A DNA stretch of 12,393 nucleotides, taken from positions 1 to 12,393 of the forward strand of contig JAZOLU010000016.1 in assembly GCA_045653425.1 (NCBI GenBank), given 5' to 3'. The notes beneath the pieces are model-generated. The model saw only the letters and a program-made list of their open reading frames with translations. It did no database searches and was not told the DNA's origin. The translations under genes were made by a program, and so were the position numbers. The DNA is from RGIG3009 sp045653425 (GTDB lineage Bacteria; Bacillota; Clostridia; Oscillospirales; Acutalibacteraceae). Below are positions 6,297 through 12,393 of the stretch, piece after piece. The first letter of the stretch is position 1. Every line of letters starts with the position of its first letter.

Positions 6297-7043
6297 ATGA
6301 TTACCATTAAAAACAGCCGAGAGCTTTCTATGATGCGGGAGGCGTGTATTATCTCGGCACGAGCGTTAAAGCTGGCCGGCGAAGCGGTGCAACCGGGTGT
6401 TACGACCGGGGAAATTGACCGACTGATTCGTCGATATATTGAAAGTCAGGGCGCCAAGCCCTCCTTTCTGGGGTACGGGGAATTCCCCGCCAGCGCCTGT
6501 ATTTCCGTGAATGAGACGGTTATCCACGGCATACCGGACACGCGCAAAATCCAAGCAGGCGATATCGTCAGCGTGGATGTTGGCGCGTATCTGAACGGTT
6601 ACCACGGTGACAACGCCGCTACGTTTGCTGCCGGAGAGATTTCTTTGGAGGCACAAGGGTTGTTAGATGCCACGCGAGAGAGTTTGTACGAGGGCATTGC
6701 TCACGCAGTGGCGGGCAACCGCATCGGCGACATCGGTTCGGCCGTGCAACGGTATGTCGAGATGCGTGGTTACTCGGTTGTACGGCAATTTGTCGGCCAC
6801 GGAGTAGGCACGAATCTGCACGAAGACCCCAGCGTCCCCAACTTCGGCACACCCGGTCGCGGCCCGCGGCTACTGCCGGGTATGACCTTAGCCATTGAGC
6901 CTATGGTCAACCGGGGAGGTCCGGATGTCCGGATATTGAAGGACGGATGGACAACTGTCACTACCGATGGTTCTTTGTCGGCTCATTTTGAGCACACAAT
7001 CGCCATCACGAACGACGGCCCGGTAATATTGACCATGCCGTAA
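6297..7043 (+). CDS. map: Methionine aminopeptidase, type I
   Basis: This enzyme removes the initiator methionine from nascent proteins. The 248-residue product has the pita-bread fold ligand set of type Ia enzymes: D94 (VSVDVGAY), D105 (HGDNAAT), H168 (VGHGVGTNLHED), E201 (AIEPM) and E232 (FEHT). The substrate-binding histidines are H77 (ETVIHGIPD) and H175. There is no N-terminal extension or zinc finger. ATG 6297 lies only three bases after the adk stop and has no strong Shine-Dalgarno, so translational coupling to adk is likely. The gene runs into infA after 19 bases. Confidence 0.97.
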   Translation: MITIKNSRELSMMREACIISARALKLAGEAVQPGVTTGEIDRLIRRYIESQGAKPSFLGYGEFPASACISVNETVIHGIPDTRKIQAGDIVSVDVGAYLNGYHGDNAATFAAGEISLEAQGLLDATRESLYEGIAHAVAGNRIGDIGSAVQRYVEMRGYSVVRQFVGHGVGTNLHEDPSVPNFGTPGRGPRLLPGMTLAIEPMVNRGGPDVRILKDGWTTVTTDGSLSAHFEHTIAITNDGPVILTMP

Positions 7044-7062
7044 CGAGAGGGAGGAACCGACT

Positions 7063-7281
7063 ATGTCCAAATCGGACGTTATCGAACTGGAGGGTGTCGT
7101 GGTCGAGGCACTGCCGAATGCGCAATTTCAGGTAGAGCTTCCCAATGGCCATCAAATCCTCGCACACATCTCCGGCAAACTGCGGATGAATTTCATCCGT
7201 ATTTTACCCGGCGATAAGGTAACAGTGGAAATGTCTCCGTACGACCTGACCAAAGGTCGTATTACGTGGAGAACGAAGTAA
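7063..7281 (+). CDS. infA: Translation initiation factor IF-1
   Basis: IF-1 occupies the 30S A site during initiation and supports IF-2 and IF-3. The 72-residue protein is a single OB fold of standard length: MSKSDVIELEGVVVEALPN, then GHQILAHISGKLRMNFIRIL, PGDKVTVEMSPYDL and a C-terminal GRITWRTK. ATG 7063 follows AGAGGGAGG. The gap of 69 bases to rpmJ holds no gene. Confidence 0.98.
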   Translation: MSKSDVIELEGVVVEALPNAQFQVELPNGHQILAHISGKLRMNFIRILPGDKVTVEMSPYDLTKGRITWRTK

Positions 7282-7350
7282 GGTCGGGAGTCGCCGAAAA
7301 CGCGGGTCCGAAGACCAAAATGGTGAAAGCATAAAAGGAGGTAATTTTTT

Positions 7351-7464
7351 ATGAAAGTCAGACCTTCTGTCAAGAAAATCTGCGAAAAATGCAAGATAAT
7401 CAAGCGCAAGGGCCGCATCATGGTCATTTGTGAAAACCCCAAGCACAAGCAGCGTCAGGGTTGA
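7351..7464 (+). CDS. rpmJ: 50S ribosomal protein L36, zinc-binding
   Basis: L36 is the smallest 50S protein and stabilises domain VI of 23S rRNA. ATG 7351 opens a 37-codon frame ending in TGA at 7462-7464, translating as MKVRPSVKKICEKCKIIKR, then KGRIMVICENPKHKQRQG. The zinc ligands C11, C14, C27 and H32 are all present, so this is the C+ form. A strong AAAAGGAGG site lies at 7334-7342. It occupies its usual place between infA and rpsM. Confidence 0.97.
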   Translation: MKVRPSVKKICEKCKIIKRKGRIMVICENPKHKQRQG

Positions 7465-7514
7465 CGCCGATTCTAGCCGCATAACCGCGGCAACACCGAA
7501 AGGAAGGATATATA

Positions 7515-7883
7515 ATGGCACGTATTGCTGGTGTTGACCTGCCCCGCGACAAACGCGTGGAGATTGGTTTGACCTACATCTACGGTATCGGCCGTAAAAC
7601 TGCGAACGATATTTTGGCCGCTTCCGGCGTGAATCCGGATACCCGTGTACGGGACCTGACGGAGGACGACGTCTCGAAGCTGCGCGAATACATTGACCAT
7701 AACTGTGTTGTGGAAGGCGACTTGCGCCGTGACATCGCGTTTGATATCAAGCGTTTGATTGAAATCGGTAGCTATCGCGGTCTGCGTCACCGCAAAGGTC
7801 TGCCGGTGCGCGGTCAGCGTTCCAAGACCAATGCGCGTACCCGTAAGGGTCCGAAGAAGACCATTGCCAACAAGAAGAAGTAA
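7515..7883 (+). CDS. rpsM: 30S ribosomal protein S13
   Basis: S13 is a 30S head protein that forms intersubunit bridges and whose C-terminal tail touches P-site tRNA. The 122 residues begin MARIAGVDLPRDKRVEIGL, contain the helix-hairpin-helix region YIYGIGRKTANDILA, and end with the basic signature SYRGLRHRKGLPVRGQRSKT followed by NARTRKGPKKTIANKKK. ATG 7515 has AAGGAAGG upstream. It opens the alpha-operon-like part of the cluster. Confidence 0.98.
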   Translation: MARIAGVDLPRDKRVEIGLTYIYGIGRKTANDILAASGVNPDTRVRDLTEDDVSKLREYIDHNCVVEGDLRRDIAFDIKRLIEIGSYRGLRHRKGLPVRGQRSKTNARTRKGPKKTIANKKK

Positions 7884-7901
7884 GCAGGAGGGATATTGAG
7901 A

Positions 7902-8306
7902 ATGGCTGCTGCAAAGACAACGGCGAAAAAAGGTACTGTCCGTCGCAAAGAACGTAAGAACATTGAGCGTGGCGCCGCACATATCCAGTCCACATTCAAT
8001 AACACGATTGTGACCATCACGGATACGCAAGGCAACGCGCTTTCCTGGGCAAGCGCCGGCGAACTCGGTTTCCGCGGTTCGCGGAAATCCACCCCCTTCG
8101 CGGCTCAGACCGCTGCCGAAACCGCTGCGAAAGCGGCGATGGAGCACGGCTTGAAAACCGTTGAAGTGTATGTTAAAGGTCCCGGTGCCGGTCGCGAAGC
8201 CGCGATTCGTGCACTGCAGACCGCCGGTTTGGACGTTACGATGATTAAAGACGTAACGCCGATTCCGCACAACGGATGCCGTCCTCCCAAAAGAAGACGC
8301 GTATAA
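7902..8306 (+). CDS. rpsK: 30S ribosomal protein S11
   Basis: S11 lies in the 30S platform next to the Shine-Dalgarno/anti-Shine-Dalgarno helix. The protein has 134 residues from ATG 7902. It contains IQSTFNNTIVTITDTQGNAL and SWASAGELGFRGSRKSTPFA, VKGPGAGREAAIRALQ, and a C-terminal DVTPIPHNGCRPPKRRRV, all diagnostic. A TTG at 7896 is also in frame, but the GGAGGG at 7887-7892 is spaced nine bases from ATG and only three from TTG, so ATG is chosen. Confidence 0.97.
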   Translation: MAAAKTTAKKGTVRRKERKNIERGAAHIQSTFNNTIVTITDTQGNALSWASAGELGFRGSRKSTPFAAQTAAETAAKAAMEHGLKTVEVYVKGPGAGREAAIRALQTAGLDVTMIKDVTPIPHNGCRPPKRRRV

Positions 8307-8333
8307 CACGAGAAAGCAGGAGGTGCAACCACT

Positions 8334-8963
8334 ATGGCAAGATATACCGGTGCGGTGTGCAGACTTTGCCGCCGCGAAGGACAAAAATTGTTTTTGAAAG
8401 GTGAGCGTTGCTACACCGGCAAGTGCGCGGTAACGCGGCGTGCCTATGCGCCCGGCCAGCACGGCCAAGCTCGTAACCGCAAGGTTTCCGAGTACGGTAA
8501 GCAGTTGCGCACCAAACAGTATGCGAGACGTTACTACGGCGTATTGGAAGGTCAGTTCCGTCATTATTTTGAAATGGCCACCAAAATGCAGGGCGTGACG
8601 GGTGAAAACTTGCTCGCTTTGTTGGAGTCTCGTTTGGATAACGTTGTGTACCGTTTGGGCTTGGCCAGCTCGCGTGCAGAAGCACGTCAGCTGATAACGC
8701 AAGGTCACTTTACGGTGAACGGCCGCAAGGTCAACATCCCCTCCTTCCTGACCAAGGTTGGCCAGGTTGTGGCGGTGAAGGAAAAGAGCCGTGGCTTGGG
8801 TAAGGTGAAAGCCATTGTTGAAGCCAACAGTGCTCGTCCGATTCCGAAATGGCTGGATATGAATCGCGATGCGTTGGAAGCCAAAATTGTGGCGATGGCG
8901 GCTCGTGAGGATATCGACCTCCCCATTGAGGAAACTCTCATCGTCGAGTTGTACTCGAAGTAA
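8334..8963 (+). CDS. rpsD: 30S ribosomal protein S4, zinc form
   Basis: S4 initiates 30S assembly by binding the 5' domain of 16S rRNA, and in several bacteria it represses its own synthesis. The 209-residue protein has an N-terminal zinc site with C9, C12, C26 and C31 (VCRLCRREG and RCYTGKC). The S4 RNA-binding domain is at about 97-160 (ESRLDNVVYRLGLASSRAEA, then RQLITQGHFTVNGRKVNIPS). It ends in IEETLIVELYSK. ATG 8334 has AGGAGGTG upstream. Its position between rpsK and rpoA is typical of Clostridia, whereas Bacillus keeps rpsD elsewhere. Confidence 0.98.
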   Translation: MARYTGAVCRLCRREGQKLFLKGERCYTGKCAVTRRAYAPGQHGQARNRKVSEYGKQLRTKQYARRYYGVLEGQFRHYFEMATKMQGVTGENLLALLESRLDNVVYRLGLASSRAEARQLITQGHFTVNGRKVNIPSFLTKVGQVVAVKEKSRGLGKVKAIVEANSARPIPKWLDMNRDALEAKIVAMAAREDIDLPIEETLIVELYSK

Positions 8964-8967
8964 TCGC

Positions 8968-8992
8968 TTGTACCGCGTAATACGCGGTGCAA
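8968..8992 (+). repeat. 11-bp inverted repeat between rpsD and rpoA
   Basis: TTGTACCGCGT (8968-8978) pairs with ACGCGGTGCAA (8982-8992) across the three-base loop AAT, with one G-T wobble. No T run follows, so it is unlikely to be a full terminator. It sits five bases after the rpsD stop and 65 bases before rpoA. It could be an RNA end-stabilising or processing hairpin, or a partial attenuator that sets rpoA level; this is inference. Confidence 0.6.
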
Positions 8993-9057
8993 AACGACAG
9001 ACGGTTTGGTTGTGCTTGTAGTGCAACGGACCCCATTGAATATAAGGAGGGTTTTGA

Positions 9058-10011
9058 ATGATTGAGATTGAAAAGCCCCGCATTGAAGCATTGGACCTCG
9101 CCTCCGACGGTACATACGGCAAGTTTGTCGTAGAACCGCTGGAAAGAGGATACGGCACCACGCTTGGCAACAGCTTGCGTCGCGTACTGCTTTCCTCTTT
9201 GCCGGGTGTGGCGGTGACCTCGGTGAAAATCGACGGTGTACTGCATGAGTTCTCTACCGTTGAAGGCGTTCAAGAGGACGTTACCGAGATTGTATTAAAC
9301 ATCAAAGACCTTGTACTGAAAATTAACGGCGACGGCCCGAAGACGGTTTACGTTGAGGCCGAAGGCCCGTGCGAGGTAACGGCAAGTTCCATTAAGTGCG
9401 ACAGCGAAGTGGAAATCCTGCAACCCGACACCCATATTGCCACGGTGGCAGAGGGCGGCAAGTTGTGTATGGAGATTACGCTGGACAAGGGTCGCGGTTA
9501 TGTGCCTGCCGAGCGCAACAAGCAATTGATGCAGCCGGTTATCGGCGTGATTCCGGTGGACTCCATCTATACGCCGGTAGTTAAGGTGAACTATGCGGTG
9601 AGCAACACCCGTGTGGGTCAAATTACAGACTACGACAAGTTGAGCTTGGAAGTTTGGACCAACGGCACCATTTCCGCACAGGAAGCGGTTTCGCTGGCTG
9701 CCAAGATTATTACCGACCACTTGCAGTTGTTTGTGGACCTGTCCGGTGAAGCCTTTGCGGGCGATTCCATTATGGTGGAAAAGGACGACAAGGGCAAGGA
9801 AAAGGTGTTGGAAATGACCATTGAAGAACTGGATTTGTCGGTTCGGTCTTTCAACTGCTTAAAGCGCGCCGGCATCAACAATGTTGAGGACCTGATTAAC
9901 AGGTCCGAAGAAAGTATGATGAAAGTGCGCAACCTCGGCCGCAAGTCGCTGGAAGAGGTTATCAACAAACTGGATTCGTTGGGCCTTTCTCTGCGCACCG
10001 ACGAGGAATAA
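9058..10011 (+). CDS. rpoA: DNA-directed RNA polymerase subunit alpha
   Basis: The alpha subunit dimerises to start RNA polymerase assembly and contacts promoter UP elements and activators. The 317-residue product is full length. The N-terminal domain (about 1-230) has VVEPLERGYGTTLGNSLRRV at 24-43 and YVPAERNKQ. After a charged linker (EKDDKGKEKV, 241-250), the C-terminal domain has ELDLSVRSFNCLKRAGI, with R263 matching the E. coli DNA-contacting R265, and ends after RNLGRKSLEEV at 291-301. ATG 9058 follows AAGGAGG. The 94-base gap before it holds a hairpin but no gene. Confidence 0.98.
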   Translation: MIEIEKPRIEALDLASDGTYGKFVVEPLERGYGTTLGNSLRRVLLSSLPGVAVTSVKIDGVLHEFSTVEGVQEDVTEIVLNIKDLVLKINGDGPKTVYVEAEGPCEVTASSIKCDSEVEILQPDTHIATVAEGGKLCMEITLDKGRGYVPAERNKQLMQPVIGVIPVDSIYTPVVKVNYAVSNTRVGQITDYDKLSLEVWTNGTISAQEAVSLAAKIITDHLQLFVDLSGEAFAGDSIMVEKDDKGKEKVLEMTIEELDLSVRSFNCLKRAGINNVEDLINRSEESMMKVRNLGRKSLEEVINKLDSLGLSLRTDEE

Positions 10012-10047
10012 GACATTCGACTGAATTCTGAAGAGGAGTGAATCCAT

Positions 10048-10392
10048 ATGCCCGGAACTCGTAAACTCGGCAGACCCACCGCTTCGCGCATGGCGATGCT
10101 GAGAGCAATGGTGACCTTCCTGCTGGAAAAGGGTCGTATTGAAACGACCGTGACCCGCGCCAAGGAAGTGCGTTCCATGACGGAAAAAATGATTACGATT
10201 GCCAAGAACCCCACGTTGGCGAACAAACGGTTGGTGTTCTCGTTCGTGACCAAGGAAAGCGTTTGCAAAAAGTTGTTCGATGAGATTGCACCCAAATTTG
10301 AAGGTGTGAACGGCGGCTACACCCGCATCATCAAGACCGGCGCTCGCCGTGGCGACGCCGCTGAGATGGCGATTATTGAACTGACAAAATAA
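10048..10392 (+). CDS. rplQ: 50S ribosomal protein L17
   Basis: L17 lies near the polypeptide exit tunnel of the 50S subunit. The 114-residue product starts MPGTRKLGRPTASRMAMLRA, a clear L17 N-terminus, followed by IETTVTRAKEVRSMTEKMIT. It ends GGYTRIIKTGARRGDAAEMA and IIELTK. ATG 10048 has GAGGAG upstream. It is the last gene of the operon, and a strong terminator begins 24 bases after its stop. Confidence 0.98.
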   Translation: MPGTRKLGRPTASRMAMLRAMVTFLLEKGRIETTVTRAKEVRSMTEKMITIAKNPTLANKRLVFSFVTKESVCKKLFDEIAPKFEGVNGGYTRIIKTGARRGDAAEMAIIELTK

Positions 10393-10416
10393 GTAGTTAC
10401 GCAAAACAATTTAACC

Positions 10417-10454
10417 AAAAAGGGCAAGGAAGTTGCGGCTTCCTTGCCCTTTTT
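10417..10454 (+). terminator. Intrinsic terminator of the ribosomal operon
   Basis: AAAAAGGGCAAGGAAG (10417-10432) is an exact 16-base reverse complement of CTTCCTTGCCCTTTTT (10439-10454), with loop TTGCGG. The stem ends in a T run on the plus strand, and an A run leads it, so it could also work in the opposite direction. It ends the rplQ transcript and insulates the GH3 gene. Confidence 0.95.
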
Positions 10455-10494
10455 AACCGTGTGCAAAAAAGCGGGGGAAAGTTGTAAAAAAGGC

Positions 10495-10523
10495 TTGCAA
10501 AGCACGGGGGGATATGCTACAAT
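10495..10523 (+). promoter_or_regulatory. Sigma-A-type promoter of the GH3 gene
   Basis: TTGCAA (10495-10500) and TACAAT (10518-10523) are spaced by 17 bases, with a TG at 10515-10516 giving an extended -10. Transcription should start near 10530, about 30 bases before the GH3 start codon. It follows the operon terminator directly, making the GH3 gene an independent unit. Confidence 0.8.
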
Positions 10524-10559
10524 ACAGTCAGAAAACCCAAAGTGCAGGGAGGAATTATG

Positions 10560-12209
10560 ATGTTAACCGAACAACAAATGCGGGAGAGAATTGACGCGCT
10601 GCCGTTGGATGAATTGGTGGGGCAAGTTCTTAACTTTGACTTGTCCGAAAAGCGGCATTCTATGGAAGACTTGGAGGAATGGTTGCGCAGAAGCAAGCCG
10701 GGCAGCCTTTACATCCACGGACATAACAGTGCCGAGTTTACCAAAAAAGTTCACGAATTGCAGGACCGGATTTGCCCCACGCCCACGATGTATGTGGCGG
10801 ACGTGGAAAACGGCCCCGATTATGCCGTGCAGGCGGAAGTTCCCAACTGCACCACAGTGCCGCACCCGATGGCGTGGGGCGCAGTGGATGACCCCGATTT
10901 GGTGGAGCGTGTTAACGAGGCAACGGCGCGCGTTTGCCGCAAGAACAACGTGCATTTGGCGTTGGCACCTGTGGTGGACATCAATATGAACTTTAACAAC
11001 AGTTTGGTGAACACCCGCGCCATTTCGGACGATACGGATACGGTGATTCGCAACGCGCGTGCGATGGTGCGTGGCTTCCAAAAGAACCGTATGATGGCGG
11101 CGTGTTGCAAACACTTCCCGGGCGACGGTGTGGACCAGCGTGACCAGCATCTCCAAACCACCATCAACTCCTTGTCCAAGGAGGAGTGGATGAACACCTA
11201 TGGCCGCGTTTACCGCGCGATGATTGAGGAAGGCACGTTGTCCATTATGGTGGCGCACATTGCGTTGCCTGCGTTTGACGAAAAGATTAACGACGACCTT
11301 GGTTATCCGCCCGCTACGCTGAGCAAAAACTTGATGACGAACTTGCTCAAAGGTGAACTGGGCTTCCAGGGCTGCATTGTGTCGGACGCGATGTGTATGA
11401 TTGGCGTTTGCGCTATGACGGATATTGACAACATGGCGGTGGAATACTTAAAAGCCGGCGGCGACTTGTTGTTGTTTGCGTTGCCCTCCGACTTTGACCG
11501 CATTAAAGAGGCCCTGGAAAGCGGCGAACTTTCGCTGGAACGCTTGAAGGATGCCGTGTTGCGTATTTGGCGTATGAAGAATGCTTTGGGCCTGTTTGGC
11601 GAGGATGCCGAAGTGCAGGCGGAATTGGCGAATAACCCGACCGAGGAGATTGCTACGATTAGCCAAGAAATTGCCGACCGCAGTGTTACGGTGATTCGCA
11701 ATTCGTTGGGCGTGTTCCCGCAAACCGACTTGAAACCCGGTGCCAAGGTGTTGCAAGTGGTTGTCGGCCCGACGAAACCGGATGACGAAAGCAAATATAC
11801 GTTCCCGGTGTTGCAGGAAGAACTGCGTGCTCGCGGGTGCGAGGTGACCACGTACTACAACTGTTTGCACTATCCGTTTAAAAACGTGACGGAAGAGTAC
11901 GACTTGGTGCTGTACAATATATATGTTGACATCTTTACATATTCCGGCGGAACGTTGCGTTCCGGTAACGTGCAAATGTTGCCGTTGTGGCGCGGATACT
12001 TGCTACGTCACCCGAAGGTGATTTTCACTTCGTTTGGTGACCCGTACAAACTGTACGACTATCCGTTTGCACGCACGTACGTGAATATGTACAGCCCGTG
12101 TGAGTACAGCCAACGCGCGTTTGTGAAGGCGTTGTTTGGTGAAATTCCCACGGAGGGCAGAAGCCCGGTAAGATTAGAGGGCTTTTTTGAACGCGGTGCG
12201 GGTTTATAA
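10560..12209 (+). CDS. Cytoplasmic family 3 glycoside hydrolase, beta-N-acetylhexosaminidase (NagZ-like) subgroup
   Basis: GH3 enzymes of this subgroup cleave terminal beta-linked N-acetylglucosamine or related sugars with a retaining mechanism. The 549-residue product has an N-terminal TIM-barrel domain (about 1-350). KHFPGDGVDQRDQH at 184-197 carries the Asp-His pair (D195, H197) that replaces the usual acid/base in NagZ-type enzymes. IVSDAMCM places the nucleophile at D276. A smaller alpha/beta C-terminal domain (about 380-540) follows. There is no signal peptide or membrane segment, so it should act in the cytoplasm, perhaps in cell-wall recycling or on imported oligosaccharides. The start ATG 10560 is seven bases after AGGGAGG; ATG 10557 is also possible. 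The substrate cannot be fixed from sequence. It has its own promoter and no neighbouring sugar-uptake genes in view. Confidence 0.88.
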   Translation: MLTEQQMRERIDALPLDELVGQVLNFDLSEKRHSMEDLEEWLRRSKPGSLYIHGHNSAEFTKKVHELQDRICPTPTMYVADVENGPDYAVQAEVPNCTTVPHPMAWGAVDDPDLVERVNEATARVCRKNNVHLALAPVVDINMNFNNSLVNTRAISDDTDTVIRNARAMVRGFQKNRMMAACCKHFPGDGVDQRDQHLQTTINSLSKEEWMNTYGRVYRAMIEEGTLSIMVAHIALPAFDEKINDDLGYPPATLSKNLMTNLLKGELGFQGCIVSDAMCMIGVCAMTDIDNMAVEYLKAGGDLLLFALPSDFDRIKEALESGELSLERLKDAVLRIWRMKNALGLFGEDAEVQAELANNPTEEIATISQEIADRSVTVIRNSLGVFPQTDLKPGAKVLQVVVGPTKPDDESKYTFPVLQEELRARGCEVTTYYNCLHYPFKNVTEEYDLVLYNIYVDIFTYSGGTLRSGNVQMLPLWRGYLLRHPKVIFTSFGDPYKLYDYPFARTYVNMYSPCEYSQRAFVKALFGEIPTEGRSPVRLEGFFERGAGL

Positions 12210-12317
12210 ACCGCAGCAGCAAAAGTACCATAAAAAGCAACGAGGCGTGTCAGCGTGAACTGCCCCAATTTGTGCGGACAGCACAAAAAGAACCCTATGG
12301 TAGATGAAAATTAAATT

Positions 12318-12393
12318 TTAAGCAATATACTGACATCGCTTTTCAAGTGGTGTCAGTTTTGTTTTTAGTTGGATACGTTGATGATTGTAGAAA
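12318..12393 (-). CDS. IS3-family transposase (orfB), C-terminal fragment
   Basis: The final 24 codons of a minus-strand frame run from the window end to a TAA at 12320-12318. They translate to FYNHQRIQLKTKLTP followed by LEKRCQYIA. The pattern (D)xxxFYNxxRIQxKxKLTPxEYR is the hallmark of the C-terminal end of IS3/IS150 DDE integrase-type transposases, which cut and join the element's ends. The rest of the protein, including the DDE triad, lies outside the window, so whether the gene is intact is unknown. The plus strand of the same bases forms a terminator-like structure. Confidence 0.82.
   Translation of the reverse strand, partial: FYNHQRIQLKTKLTPLEKRCQYIA
12329..12366 (+). terminator. 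Terminator-like hairpin antisense to the transposase tail
   Basis: ACTGACATCGCTT (12329-12341) pairs along 13 bases with AAGTGGTGTCAGT (12345-12357), with two G-T wobbles and a TTC loop. On the plus strand it is followed by TTTTGTTTTT. It could stop transcription coming from the GH3 gene, for which I see no other terminator. The same bases encode the transposase C-terminus on the other strand, so the role is inferred. Confidence 0.65.

Larger units (their letters stand above)
12256..12393 (-). mobile_element. Right end of an IS3-family insertion sequence (partial)
   Basis: The bases TGAACTGCCCCAATTTG from 12256 resemble the terminal inverted repeat of IS3-family (IS150-like) elements, which begin with TG and often read TGAACTGCCCC. 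Inside it, 62 bases on, the minus strand carries the last codons of an IS3 orfB transposase. The orientation makes this the transposase-3' end. The element entered 46 bases after the GH3 stop and continues past the window, so the other repeat and the target duplication cannot be seen. A small 7-bp inverted repeat, TTTGTGC at 12269-12275 with GCACAAA at 12281-12287, lies at its tip. Confidence 0.75.

Noticed and set aside
7511..7516. A perfect TATAAT before rpsM
   Set aside because: It overlaps the rpsM start codon, has no -35 at the proper distance, and would start transcription inside the gene.
9010..9046. Possible promoter before rpoA (TTGTGC or TTGTAG with TATAAG/GAATAT)
   Set aside because: Spacing or matches are poor, and any start would fall in or past the ribosome binding site.
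7473..9170. A 565-codon open frame on the minus strand across rpsM, rpsK, rpsD and rpoA
   Set aside because: It lies opposite four certain, highly conserved genes, and its translation resembles no protein and lacks a ribosome binding site. Long antisense frames are expected from the codon bias of highly expressed genes.
12198..12214. Palindrome GGTTTATAAACC around the GH3 stop codon as a terminator
   Set aside because: The stem is short and AT-rich in its core and is not followed by a T run; probably chance.

Overview
This window is a near-complete bacterial spc/alpha ribosomal-protein supercluster, all on the plus strand, followed by one metabolic gene and the end of an insertion sequence. 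The organism is most likely a Clostridia-class Firmicute, perhaps of the gut Ruminococcaceae/Oscillospirales type. Three things point there: rpsD lies between rpsK and rpoA, unlike Bacillus; S14, L36, S4 and adenylate kinase are zinc (Cys-rich) forms; and purine-rich AGGAGG ribosome binding sites precede most genes. The assignment is an inference from gene order and protein character, not from a database search.

Layout: the 3' end of rpsQ (2-142); rplN, broken by an in-frame stop (172-540); rplX, rplE, rpsZ (zinc S14), rpsH, rplF, rplR, rpsE, rpmD, rplO and secY (to 5555). A 105-bp gap with a perfect 12-bp hairpin and a possible internal promoter separates secY from adk. Then come map, infA, rpmJ (7351-7464), rpsM, rpsK and rpsD, a 94-bp gap with another hairpin, rpoA and rplQ. 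A strong intrinsic terminator at 10417-10454 ends the operon. A good sigma-A-type promoter (10495-10523) then drives a cytoplasmic GH3 family glycosidase (10560-12209). From 12256 to the window end lies the right end of an IS3-family insertion sequence, with the last codons of its transposase on the minus strand.

Functionally the block makes small- and large-subunit ribosomal proteins, initiation factor IF-1, the SecY translocon channel, adenylate kinase, methionine aminopeptidase and the RNA polymerase alpha subunit, the usual co-regulated growth genes. The GH3 gene is a separate unit that probably handles GlcNAc-type sugars.

Most unusual observations: (1) rplN, an essential gene, has a TAA at codon 32 plus a cluster of substitutions at conserved positions in its first 43 codons, while the remaining 79 codons look normal and the overall length is exactly right for L14; sequence error is the first explanation to exclude. 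(2) The IS3 transposase tail encodes, on its antisense strand, a structure that looks like a strong intrinsic terminator facing transcription arriving from the GH3 gene. I found no previously undescribed multi-gene system here; most of the window is a standard, well-conserved operon.
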